Below, one piece after another: positions 16,803-24,237 of a DNA stretch of 64,000 nucleotides (positions are counted from its first letter, which is position 1; the number at the start of each line of letters is the position of its first letter). A program made the position numbers and the translations under genes. The stretch covers positions 10,445 to 74,444 of the forward strand of contig JAEYBE010000002.1 in assembly GCA_023404495.1 (NCBI GenBank), written 5' to 3'. Below the pieces are notes generated by a model. It did no database searches, was not told the origin of the DNA, and saw only the letters and a program-made list of their open reading frames with translations. The DNA comes from Actinomycetes bacterium (GTDB taxonomy: Bacteria; Actinomycetota; Thermoleophilia; Solirubrobacterales; JACPNS01).

Positions 16803-18010
16803 CCGAGCAACTCTCCGAGCACCTGCCGCACGCGTTCGCCAGTCGCAGGGTTCCATTGCTCTTCAGACTCGCGAACCATCAGGGGCCGGGCGATCAACTC
16901 GTCGTCGTGCGCGATCACCTCAGCGATCGCGGAGACCTCACGGACTCCGCGGTCGGCGCGCGACTGGTGCACGACGAGATCGATCGCCGAGGCGGTCATC
17001 CGCCGGACGGCCTCGTGCGGGATATCGACGCCGGCCATCAGTGCGAGCGTCTGTACCCGGTCGAGTGCGCCTCCCGGTGAATTCGCGTGGACAGTCGTGA
17101 GCGAGCCGTCGTGGCCGGTGGTCATCGCCGCCAGCATGTCGAGCGCCTCACCACCACGGACCTCGCCCACGACGATTCGATCGGGCCGCATGCGAAGTGC
17201 GGTGCGCACCAGCGCACGGATCGTCACCTCGCCCTTTCCTTCGAGATTTGCCGGCCGGGCTTCGAGGCGGACGACGTGTCCTTGGCGCAGGCGCAGCTCG
17301 GCGGCGTCTTCGATCGTGACGATCCGCTCGGCCTCAGGAATGAACGCCGAGAGCGCGTTGAGCGTTGTGGTTTTTCCAGACCCCGTGCCGCCGCTGACCA
17401 GCAGGGAGAGTCGCCCGGCCACGGCGGCGGCGAGCAGCCTGCGGCTGCGCTCGGAAAGCGTGCCGTTGGCGACGAGCGCATCGGGATCGAGATTCGCGTG
17501 GCGGAATCGCCGGATCGTCAGCGTCGGTCCGCCCAGCGAGAGCGGCGGGATCACGACGTTGACGCGCGATCCGTCGGGCAGGCGGGCGTCGCAGATCGGC
17601 GAGGCCTCGTCGACGCGGCGCCCGAGCGGCGCAATCATTCGCTCGATCAGCTCCTGCAGCTCGTCTGCGCTCTCGAAGCTGATACCGGTGCGCTCGACGG
17701 CCCCCTGGCGCTCCACCCACACCTGTTGATGCCCATTGACCATGATTTCGTCCACCGCGGGATCGGCCAGCAACTCCTCCAGGCGTCCGAATCCGACCGA
17801 AGCGGTGACAACACGATCGACCAGGTCCTGTCTGGTCTCGGCAGAGAGCGCGCCCGCATCGCGGTCGACCAGGGCGCGCACGTGCCGGCGCAACGACTCG
17901 CCATCGCCGCCAAGCACCAGCCGGCTTTCTCGGGCATCGGCGATCGCGCGCAGGCGCAGGTCTTCGGCGAAGCGGTCGAGACGCCCAAGCGGCGGCTTTG
18001 CGGCGTTCAT
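16799..18010 (-). CDS. cpaF: Tad pilus assembly ATPase CpaF/TadA
   Basis: The 403-residue secretion ATPase drives assembly of Flp-type pili. An N-terminal helical domain contains DPAVDEIMVNGHQQVWVE (83-100). The C-terminal RecA-like domain has Walker A GGTGSGKTT (207-215), the Asp box region TIEDAAELRL, the Walker B region IVVGEVRGGEAL and the His box TTGHDGSLTTVHANS. These are the type II/IV secretion ATPase signatures; the TadA/CpaF subgroup is supported by flanking cpaB and tadBC. It overlaps genes on both sides by 4 bp. Confidence 0.93.
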   Translation of the reverse strand: MNAAKPPLGRLDRFAEDLRLRAIADARESRLVLGGDGESLRRHVRALVDRDAGALSAETRQDLVDRVVTASVGFGRLEELLADPAVDEIMVNGHQQVWVERQGAVERTGISFESADELQELIERMIAPLGRRVDEASPICDARLPDGSRVNVVIPPLSLGGPTLTIRRFRHANLDPDALVANGTLSERSRRLLAAAVAGRLSLLVSGGTGSGKTTTLNALSAFIPEAERIVTIEDAAELRLRQGHVVRLEARPANLEGKGEVTIRALVRTALRMRPDRIVVGEVRGGEALDMLAAMTTGHDGSLTTVHANSPGGALDRVQTLALMAGVDIPHEAVRRMTASAIDLVVHQSRADRGVREVSAIAEVIAHDDELIARPLMVRESEEQWNPATGERVRQVLGELLG

Positions 18011-18618
18011 CTGGCGGGGACCTGTACGGCGCGCAGTTCGTGGGCGAACACGTCGGCACGCACGACCGGGGATACCTGCGTCGCCGCGAGTCGCAGGGTG
18101 AGCCGTGGTTTCCCCGGCGCCGATCCTTCGACAACCGCCAAGATCTCGGCGCCGGCGATCAAGTGGCTTGTTCGCTGATCGCCGCCGAATCCGCTTGCCA
18201 ACAGGTCGACGGTCTCGCCGGCCACGAATACGTGCTCCGAGGGCGAAGCCACCACCTCGACGCTGACGGCACGTTCGCCGGCGCGAAGCTTGAACTGATC
18301 TGCCGAGCCTCCGCTCGCGAGCACCGCTTGGGTCAGCACCGCGCCGGCTGGCAGGTCGACGAGCACTCGCGACCCGAGCGCATCGACGGAATCTGAGATC
18401 GCATCCGGCGGTGCATACCGCGCTGGAATACGCGAGGTCTTGAAGTTCGAGATCGCGCGCTCGTCGAGCTGGCTGCCGGATGCAATTGCGGAGCTCGATA
18501 CGACCACGCTGCGCGTTGCGCCCTCTGCTGGCCGCTCACCGGAGGCACGAAATGTCAGTACCCCAGCGATCACGGCGCAGACGATCGCCGCGAGCAGCAA
18601 GCGGTTATCTCGAGTCAT
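18007..18618 (-). CDS. cpaB: Pilus assembly protein CpaB (SAF domain)
   Basis: This 203-residue protein starts with a membrane helix (LLLAAIVCAVIAGVLTF, about 7-23) and then has a SAF domain around 35-105 (VVVSSSAIASGSQLDERAI, then PAGAVLTQAVLA). A second beta domain of the RcpC/CpaB type follows (GERAVSVEVVA, then VDLLA). CpaB anchors the outer parts of Tad machines. The stop overlaps cpaF and the start overlaps the histidine kinase stop, each by 4 bp. Shorter than proteobacterial CpaB (about 260-300) but typical for actinobacterial relatives. Confidence 0.83.
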   Translation of the reverse strand: MTRDNRLLLAAIVCAVIAGVLTFRASGERPAEGATRSVVVSSSAIASGSQLDERAISNFKTSRIPARYAPPDAISDSVDALGSRVLVDLPAGAVLTQAVLASGGSADQFKLRAGERAVSVEVVASPSEHVFVAGETVDLLASGFGGDQRTSHLIAGAEILAVVEGSAPGKPRLTLRLAATQVSPVVRADVFAHELRAVQVPAR

Positions 18619-19412
18619 TCGCCAACGTCCTCCGCGCCGGCAAGTTCTGTCTCGAGCTGCGGCCGATGCAGCGCCGGCACCGTGAACGCCAGCCGCGCCC
18701 CGCCACTTGAAGGCGCGCTGGCGAGCGTGCCGCCCAGCCTGCGTGCCCCGGCGCGAGCGACGGCGAGTCCGTGCCCGTGCTCCCCGCGCTGGGGCCTGCG
18801 GGCGATGCGCGCCAGCGGACCTGGCAATCCCCGCCCCTCATCCGCGACCTCGATCCGCAGCGAGTCGCTGCGCACGCGGGCCACCACCGAAATACGGCCT
18901 TCGCCGTGGCGCACTGCGTTTGCGAGCAGGTTTGTGAGGACCTCTGCGAACCGTCGGCGCGGGCCGCTCACGAGCATCTCCCCCGGCTGCCCAACCCATT
19001 CGAAGTCAAGCGAACGCCCTTCGCGCGCGGCCGCCGCTGCCCAGATCGTCGTCAGCCGCACGAGTTCAGTTCGCGCGTCGAACCTTGCGGCACGTGAACC
19101 GCGCGCGATCGTAACCTCTGAGATGCGCTCACGAGTGATCGAGGGGGCGATCAATCGCTCGTGCAGCAATTGCTCGAAATCCGCCAGAGTCGCGTGCGTG
19201 CGCTCGAGCTCGTCGGACGCCGCCCGGCAGACTGAGGGCCTGTCGAGAGCCAGCACCGGCAATAGGTCGACGGCCAGGCGCGCCGAGGTGAGTGCGCCGC
19301 GAAGCTCGTGGAGCTCGCGCGCCAGCGCACCGCGCCGGCGCCTTGCAAGCACGACCCACGCAAGCAGCAGAGACGAGCCGACCAGCCAGCAGATGGCGAC
19401 CGCGGTGAACAC
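18615..19412 (-). CDS. Sensor histidine kinase
   Basis: The 265-residue kinase has one N-terminal membrane helix (about 3-24), an H-box with HELRGALTSARLAV (phospho-acceptor His near 36), and an ATP-binding domain with N-box NLLANAVRHG, G1 DEGRGLPG and G2 GEHGHGLA. There is no sensor domain outside the membrane, so the input must be membrane or cytoplasmic. The start is GTG at 19412, immediately after the response-regulator stop. It sits between the regulator and cpaB, which suggests that the pair controls the Tad genes. Confidence 0.9.
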   Translation of the reverse strand: MFTAVAICWLVGSSLLLAWVVLARRRRGALARELHELRGALTSARLAVDLLPVLALDRPSVCRAASDELERTHATLADFEQLLHERLIAPSITRERISEVTIARGSRAARFDARTELVRLTTIWAAAAAREGRSLDFEWVGQPGEMLVSGPRRRFAEVLTNLLANAVRHGEGRISVVARVRSDSLRIEVADEGRGLPGPLARIARRPQRGEHGHGLAVARAGARRLGGTLASAPSSGGARLAFTVPALHRPQLETELAGAEDVGE

Positions 19413-20153
19413 TCAGTCGCCTGCCTCGGGTCCGCAGAGCCGGTACCCAACGCCCCAGCTGTTCTCGACGTATTTGCGTCTGCCGCCACTGAGCTTGGAG
19501 CGAAGACGGCAGGCGTGTGCATCGAGCGTGCGCGTCGAGCTGGTTGCGTTGTAGCCCCAGATCTCCGTCAGCAGGCGGCCACGTTCGAACACGCGCTCTG
19601 GATCAGCCGCCAGCGCGATCAGCAACGAGTACTCCTTGTCGGTCAGAACGATGCCGCGCCCGGCGAGCGTCACCCTTCGGCGCCGAGCGTCGATCTGGAG
19701 CTCGCCGAGGTCCAGCACCTCGTCGAACGGCCGGTTGCGGCGTCGGCGCAGAACGGCAGCGACCCGCCCGCGAAGCTCTCCGAACGAGTAGGGCTTCGTG
19801 ACGTAGTCATCGCAGCCGCACTCGAATCCACGAATTCGGTCATACTCGCCCGCCCGGCCACTGACCATCACGACCGGAAGCTGAGAGAGTCCCTGATCGG
19901 CTCTGCCGACATTCCCGCGGCGGAGCTCACGCAGCAGGTCGTAACCGGCGCCGTCGGGGAGATTGACGTCGAGCAGGACAAGGTCGCAGCCGCCCTGCTC
20001 TAGTTGCGCTCTGGCCGCCTGGAGGTTCTCTGCCCCAGTCGAGCGGTAGCCATCGAGCTTGAATGCTTCGACCAGCCGCTCGCGAACCGCGTCGTCATCG
20101 TCGACGACCAAGAGGCTTGGAGCCTCAAAAGCGGGTCCTCGCCGGACGCTCAT
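19413..20153 (-). CDS. OmpR/PhoB-family response regulator
   Basis: The 246-residue protein has a receiver domain starting at LLVVDDDDAVRERL (14-27). The probable phospho-accepting Asp is in LVLLDVNLPDGAGYDLL near residue 58, and the conserved Lys in DDYVTKPYSFGEL. A winged-helix DNA-binding domain follows (LTDKEYSLLIAL, TRTLDAHACRLRSKL, NSWGVGYRL). Its start overlaps the DUF192 stop as ATGA and its stop abuts the kinase start, so the two-component pair is cotranscribed with the Tad genes. Confidence 0.93.
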   Translation of the reverse strand: MSVRRGPAFEAPSLLVVDDDDAVRERLVEAFKLDGYRSTGAENLQAARAQLEQGGCDLVLLDVNLPDGAGYDLLRELRRGNVGRADQGLSQLPVVMVSGRAGEYDRIRGFECGCDDYVTKPYSFGELRGRVAAVLRRRRNRPFDEVLDLGELQIDARRRRVTLAGRGIVLTDKEYSLLIALAADPERVFERGRLLTEIWGYNATSSTRTLDAHACRLRSKLSGGRRKYVENSWGVGYRLCGPEAGD

Positions 20154-20512
20154 TGGCCATCCACCGCCCCGTGACGGCCACGCTCAAGCATGGCGCCGCG
20201 CCGTATCCCCATTCGGGCCGCCTCGCCGCGGCGCAGCTCAAGCGTCTGTGTCGCTCCGCGGCAGCTGGCAAATCGCCGGGGCGCGAGTTCGCGCACATCG
20301 CGCACGCGGCCCTGACTGTCGGCGAAAACGACGTCGATCGGGTACCGCATGCCGTACGTGTGGACCGCACGACAGCGGGTGAAGAGCAGCGCGCAGCCAC
20401 GCGGCGGCGCGAGGCGTCCGATCAAACCGGTCAGCCGCGATAGGCCCCAGGCGCGGTGCACGGTGAGCTGCACGCGCTGGTCGATAGTCCATTGTTCGGC
20501 GATAATTCCCAT
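20150..20512 (-). CDS. DUF192 family protein
   Basis: This 120-residue protein matches DUF192: a leading strand region with LTGLIGRLAPPRGCALLF, then the family core CRAVHTYGMRYPIDVVFAD and the following VRDVRELAP. The family is small, of uncertain function, and in actinobacteria is often found beside Tad/Flp genes. It is the first gene of the operon running to tadC. No signal peptide is evident. The start is an ATG at 20512 facing the upstream intergenic region. Confidence 0.85.
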   Translation of the reverse strand: MGIIAEQWTIDQRVQLTVHRAWGLSRLTGLIGRLAPPRGCALLFTRCRAVHTYGMRYPIDVVFADSQGRVRDVRELAPRRFASCRGATQTLELRRGEAARMGIRRGAMLERGRHGAVDGQ

Positions 20513-20677
20513 GGCCGCTTAATGGATTTGGCGGCCGTCGTTTACTCCCCCTTTTGGGTGATCTCGCCTGATTTTCCCGATTCGGTCAATGCAAGGTCAT
20601 TTGCACCGTTCGCGGCAAAGCAGGATTCGGCCGTAATCTCCCGACGCAGGGACGCATCGACGTCCCGACGCGCTCAA

Positions 20678-21139
20678 ATGGATCCCTTTCGCCGACAGAA
20701 CTACGACTCAGGCTCGGACTACGTCCTCGAGTACGGAGAGCTCCGCTTCACGTTCAATGAACGTGATTTCTGCGAGCGCGTCGAGCAGGCGGCCATGAAG
20801 CTCGGATTCATCGAGCGTCGCCTCGCCTTCGAGGAGTCCGAAGACCTCGTGAATCTCGTCGTCAACGGAGAGGTCGACGACGCCGTCTCGGCGCTCGGCC
20901 ACCACATCAACGAGTGCTGGTGCGAACTCTCGGGCAACGACGAGGGCTCATTGGTGCATTGGCTGCGCCGCCTTGTCTTCCGCGGCGCGTGGCTCGACCA
21001 GCGCGTGATCGAGGGCGAACTCGACATCGTCTACGACGAGGACACCACCGAGTTCCTCTACGCCCAGCCCGATCGCGGGTACGAACCGATCATCCTCGCC
21101 ACCGGCCCCTCCTGGCGCCAAGTGGCCTACCACCGCTAA
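20678..21139 (+). CDS. Hypothetical protein, acidic, 153 residues
   Basis: I do not recognise a family. A longer frame is open upstream, but the ATG at 20678 begins the part with normal protein character (MDPFRRQNYDSGSDYVLEYG). The product is acidic, soluble, with mixed predicted helix and strand, several tryptophans (ECWCEL, SWRQVAY) and no membrane helix. It converges on the Rho-like gene across a 260-bp region holding four palindromes, the first of which starts 13 bp after its stop. Codon use matches the neighbours, so it is likely a real gene. Confidence 0.7.
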   Translation: MDPFRRQNYDSGSDYVLEYGELRFTFNERDFCERVEQAAMKLGFIERRLAFEESEDLVNLVVNGEVDDAVSALGHHINECWCELSGNDEGSLVHWLRRLVFRGAWLDQRVIEGELDIVYDEDTTEFLYAQPDRGYEPIILATGPSWRQVAYHR

Positions 21140-21152
21140 AAAAGGCTTCCCC

Positions 21153-21392
21153 ACTGCGCACGTTTGGTGCGCAGTATAGATTTCGGCGAGGAAACGGCTT
21201 GCTTATGGGATCGTTAGCTGCGCACGTATGGTGCGCAGTGCGCGGTATGGGCGCGGGCACGCTTCGCCCGGTACTCGAAATCGCCCCGTTGATCGATCAT
21301 CCCCCACTGCGCACCATACGTGCGCAGCTAACTACCGCTTGAACAAGCCATTCTGCTCGCAGATTTTCAACTGCGCACCAAAGGTGCGCAGT
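21153..21392. repeat. Array of four 23-bp palindromes forming a nested inverted repeat
   Basis: Copies lie at 21153-21175, 21217-21239, 21306-21328 and 21370-21392. Each is ACTGCGCAC (or GCTGCGCAC), five bases, then GTGCGCAGT (or GTGCGCAGC), that is, a hairpin with a stem of about nine pairs. Copy 3 is the exact reverse complement of copy 2, and the match extends to GTTA/TAAC at the outer side. Copy 4 is the reverse complement of copy 1 with one change. Both outer gaps are exactly 41 bp and their inner halves match as inverted repeats. The whole is therefore two 87-bp arms around a 66-bp centre, lying between two convergent genes. No T-tract follows the hairpins. Confidence 0.92.
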
Positions 21393-21399
21393 GATCACA

Positions 21400-22656
21400 T
21401 CAGGCTGACCAGGAAGATTTCTTGTCGAGTTTTAGCTTGCGGCCTCCGGCGACTACGCCGATTGCCGTGGCCTGAGCCTCGAGTGGGGAGCCCGCGCCGG
21501 CGGCGGCAGCCACGGTCAAGGCACCGCCCTGGGCGAGGTTGCGCGCCGTGTTGAAGATCTCTGCTGCCTTCGTCGGCGAAAGCAGATCCAGGCCGTCCAC
21601 CAGCAGCGCCGTCTCGCGGCCGCTCTCGGCCAGGCGCTTGTCACGCTCGATCGCAAGCTCGAGCGCCGGCAGGATGTCGTCGGGCGCCTTGGTGGCGTCG
21701 CCGGCGATCACTTCGACGCCGCTGACCAACTCGCTCTGCTCGGGGCGCGCGGTCACGATCACCAGCGTTGTCACAACGCCCGCTCCGGCGAGTTCTCCGG
21801 CGAGCTTCTTGAGCATCTCGGATGCGGCGGCGCGGGTCGGTCCGCTGACCACGAGGCGCGAGCCGGCGCCGATCGGGGCGTGCTTGAACGTGCGCTTGGC
21901 GTAGCGTCCGGCGATCGCGGCGGCGTCGCGCTCCTCGAATGCCGGCTGCTTCTGCTTGCGCGCCTCGATGTCCAAGCCGTTGACGCTGTCAATCGATCCG
22001 ACGACGAAATCCGTGCGTCCGCGACGCGACTTCTTGACCTGGGCGTTGACAAGGTCTCCCTTGCGCAGATTCCAGCGGCGCACCTCGCCGCGTGGGACGT
22101 CTGCGTCGCCGCGAACACGGCGCGTGAGATCGGTGCGCAGTCTGCCGCCGCCTCCGGTTCCGGGTTCGAACACTCCGGCAAGCGGTGTCGTCGGCTCGGG
22201 CGGGCGCTGATCCGCCTTCTTCTGCCGCTCTCCCCGTTCGGGCTGCTTCTCAGGCTTCTTGTCGCGTCCTCCGCGAGAGCGCCCGGACGCGGGTGCGCCT
22301 TCCGACCCACGGCCGCCGCGTCGGCTGCGCTGAGACTGAGAGCGACTACGTCCGCCGCTGCGAGCGCGCTCGGCTGCGGCGGCTTCACGCGCAGCCTGGC
22401 GCTCGGCCTCGGCAGCCTCTTCGGCGTCGGCCAGCGCCTTCTCGCGCTCGGCCTTGATCCTGTCGAGTTCTTGCGCCTTGGCCTCGACCGCCGGGCGAAT
22501 CTCGTCGCCGATAGCGCCGCGCGATTCGAGGATCGCGATCGTCAGATCGGACTTCTTGAGCAGCCGGTAGCCCTCGATCTCAAGCTCACCGGCGATCGCG
22601 TGAAGATCGGCCAGCGGGCTCTCGAGCAGGTTGTCGATGTCGAGTACGGCGCTCAT
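21400..22656 (-). CDS. Rho-like protein with degenerate ATPase domain
   Basis: The 418-residue protein follows the order of transcription terminator Rho. Residues 1-45 resemble the Rho N-terminal SAP-like domain (LADLHAIAGELEIEGYRLLK). Residues 55-155 are a charged, RGG/RS-rich linker. Residues 160-230 resemble the RNA-binding cold-shock fold (RRWNLRKGDLVNAQV, SIDSVNG). Residues 255-410 resemble the ATPase domain. However, the P-loop region (PIGAGSRLVVSGPTRAAASE, 261-280) lacks GK(T/S), and the region matching the DERPEE catalytic segment reads TARPEQ. The protein also ends early, without the last Rho helices. Start chosen at ATG 22656; a longer frame upstream would overlap folP. It is 13 bp from folP. 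Confidence 0.78.
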   Translation of the reverse strand: MSAVLDIDNLLESPLADLHAIAGELEIEGYRLLKKSDLTIAILESRGAIGDEIRPAVEAKAQELDRIKAEREKALADAEEAAEAERQAAREAAAAERARSGGRSRSQSQRSRRGGRGSEGAPASGRSRGGRDKKPEKQPERGERQKKADQRPPEPTTPLAGVFEPGTGGGGRLRTDLTRRVRGDADVPRGEVRRWNLRKGDLVNAQVKKSRRGRTDFVVGSIDSVNGLDIEARKQKQPAFEERDAAAIAGRYAKRTFKHAPIGAGSRLVVSGPTRAAASEMLKKLAGELAGAGVVTTLVIVTARPEQSELVSGVEVIAGDATKAPDDILPALELAIERDKRLAESGRETALLVDGLDLLSPTKAAEIFNTARNLAQGGALTVAAAAGAGSPLEAQATAIGVVAGGRKLKLDKKSSWSA

Positions 22657-22669
22657 TGCGCGCGCAATC

Positions 22670-23572
22670 CTAATCGACGCGCCTGAGCTGCTCGGGGAGG
22701 GCCAGTTCGCCGCTGACCTCAAGCTCGCCGCGCAACGCCGCCCGGACCGTCAGGAAGTCGGCCGCCGCCGCAACATCGTGCAGGCGCACGATCGCGACCC
22801 CTTTGCTCACCCCGTCTGCCAACGCCGCCAGTGTGCCGGCCTCCCGCTCGCGTGGCCCTCGGCCGGTCAGCGCGCCGATGAAGTCCTTGCGGCCCGCCGC
22901 AAGCAACAACGGGCGGCCAAGCTCGGCGAGCGCGTCAATCCGGCGCAGGACCTCAATCGTTTCGGCCGGAGTCTTTGCGAAATCCGGACCCGGATCGAGA
23001 ATGATGCGCTCGCGCGGCACGCCCCGGCGCTCGGCGCGCTCGATCGCGTCGGCGAGAAAGTCGTAGACGTCCGTGAATACATCCTCGTAGTGCGGAAAGA
23101 CCTTCTGTTTGGGCGCGGCGCGGGTGTGCATCAGGACGATCGCGGCGTCGCCGGCAGCCGCAACTGAGGCCAGCTCCTCGTCTGCCAGCCCAGAGACGTC
23201 GTTGACAATCCTTGCGCCGGCCGCGATCGCAGCCTTTGCAACCTCGGGCTTGTAGGTATCAACGCTGACAACCGCGCCCGGCAGCGCTGAGACCGCCTCG
23301 ATCACCGGGACGACGCGGTCGATCTCTTCGCCCGCCGCCACGGCCGGCTTGTTGGTGACGCCGGATTCGCCACCGGTGTCGATGATGTCGGCCCCGGAAG
23401 CGATCAGCCGCTCGGCGAGCTCCACGCGCTCGGTGAGCGGCTTCTCCCCGGGCCGATCGGAAAAGGAATCCGGCGTCGCGTTGACCACACCCATCAAGTA
23501 GGGACGCCAGCGCGGGCGAGGCGCAAGTCCCAGGTGTTCGCGCAGCGCGTCGTCGATCAATCCCTCTCCCAT
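22670..23572 (-). CDS. folP: Dihydropteroate synthase FolP
   Basis: FolP condenses p-aminobenzoate with 6-hydroxymethyl-dihydropterin pyrophosphate in folate synthesis and is the sulfonamide target. The 300-residue protein has MGVVNATPDSFSD (about 27-39), the DTGGESG loop (normally DIGGEST), INDVSGL-type segment RIVNDVSGLADEE, VLMHTRA and DPGPDFAKT. I start it at ATG 23572 because the family core begins soon after. The VTNKPAVA stretch after the GESG loop replaces the usual RPGA element. It faces the histidine phosphatase gene divergently with a 55-bp gap. Confidence 0.92.
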   Translation of the reverse strand: MGEGLIDDALREHLGLAPRPRWRPYLMGVVNATPDSFSDRPGEKPLTERVELAERLIASGADIIDTGGESGVTNKPAVAAGEEIDRVVPVIEAVSALPGAVVSVDTYKPEVAKAAIAAGARIVNDVSGLADEELASVAAAGDAAIVLMHTRAAPKQKVFPHYEDVFTDVYDFLADAIERAERRGVPRERIILDPGPDFAKTPAETIEVLRRIDALAELGRPLLLAAGRKDFIGALTGRGPREREAGTLAALADGVSKGVAIVRLHDVAAAADFLTVRAALRGELEVSGELALPEQLRRVD

Positions 23573-23627
23573 CGCCCGCACTCTAGATGCCGCCGCGCGC
23601 GTCCGCCGCCTCTGTGAAGCTCTGCGC

Positions 23628-24230
23628 GTGAATAGCGAGCCGAAGTTTGAAGCCGTGCTCATGCGCCATGGCCAGACCGAGTGGAGCGTCAGCGGCAGGC
23701 ACACCGGTAACACCGACATCCCGTTGACCAGCCAGGGCGAGGCCGAGGCGGCGGCGATGACGCCGCACATCGCCGACCACCGCTACGAACTCGTACTGAC
23801 GAGTCCACTGCTGCGCGCTCGCCAGACCTGCGAGCTGGTCGGGCTCGGCGAACACGCGCTGGTCCGCGAGGATCTGCGCGAGTGGGATTACGGCGACTAC
23901 GAGGGATTGACCACTCCCCAGATCCACGAAATCGACCCGGCGTGGAACCTCTGGCGCGACGGCTGCCCGGGAGGAGACTCGCCCGAGTCAGTCGCGGCCC
24001 GGTGTGACCGGATCGTCGAGGAACTCAAGGCTCAAGCCTCCGGCGGCAGCGGCGACGCGATCGTCTTCGCCCACGGACACATTCTGCGCTCGCTGGCGGC
24101 CCGCTGGTGCGAACTACCCATCGCCGCCGGCGCGCGCCTTCAACTTGCAACGGCCGCGGCGAGCTCCCTGAGCTTTGAGCACCGCGTGCCCGGGATCAAG
24201 TTCTGGAACCGGACCTCACAAGACGCGTGA
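23628..24230 (+). CDS. Histidine phosphatase family protein (phosphoglycerate mutase-like)
   Basis: This 200-residue protein of the histidine phosphatase superfamily has the catalytic RHG motif in LMRHGQTEWS (about 9-18), where the His forms the phospho-intermediate. The segment LTSPLLRARQTCEL and the second catalytic His in FAHGHILRSLAARW are also present. REWDYGDYEGLT is typical of the small broad-specificity or glucosyl-3-phosphoglycerate-phosphatase-like branch. The substrate cannot be told from sequence alone. The start is GTG. Its stop is 7 bp from the convergent glpD stop. Confidence 0.9.
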   Translation: MNSEPKFEAVLMRHGQTEWSVSGRHTGNTDIPLTSQGEAEAAAMTPHIADHRYELVLTSPLLRARQTCELVGLGEHALVREDLREWDYGDYEGLTTPQIHEIDPAWNLWRDGCPGGDSPESVAARCDRIVEELKAQASGGSGDAIVFAHGHILRSLAARWCELPIAAGARLQLATAAASSLSFEHRVPGIKFWNRTSQDA

Positions 24231-24237
24231 GCCGCGA

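Noticed and set aside
21153..21392. CRISPR-like array
   Set aside because: Units are palindromic, mirrored in orientation and unevenly spaced (41, 66, 41 bp), with only four copies and no cas genes.
21400..22656. Canonical transcription terminator Rho
   Set aside because: The P-loop Lys/Thr, the catalytic acidic residues and the C-terminal helices are all missing, so a functional Rho call would be misleading.
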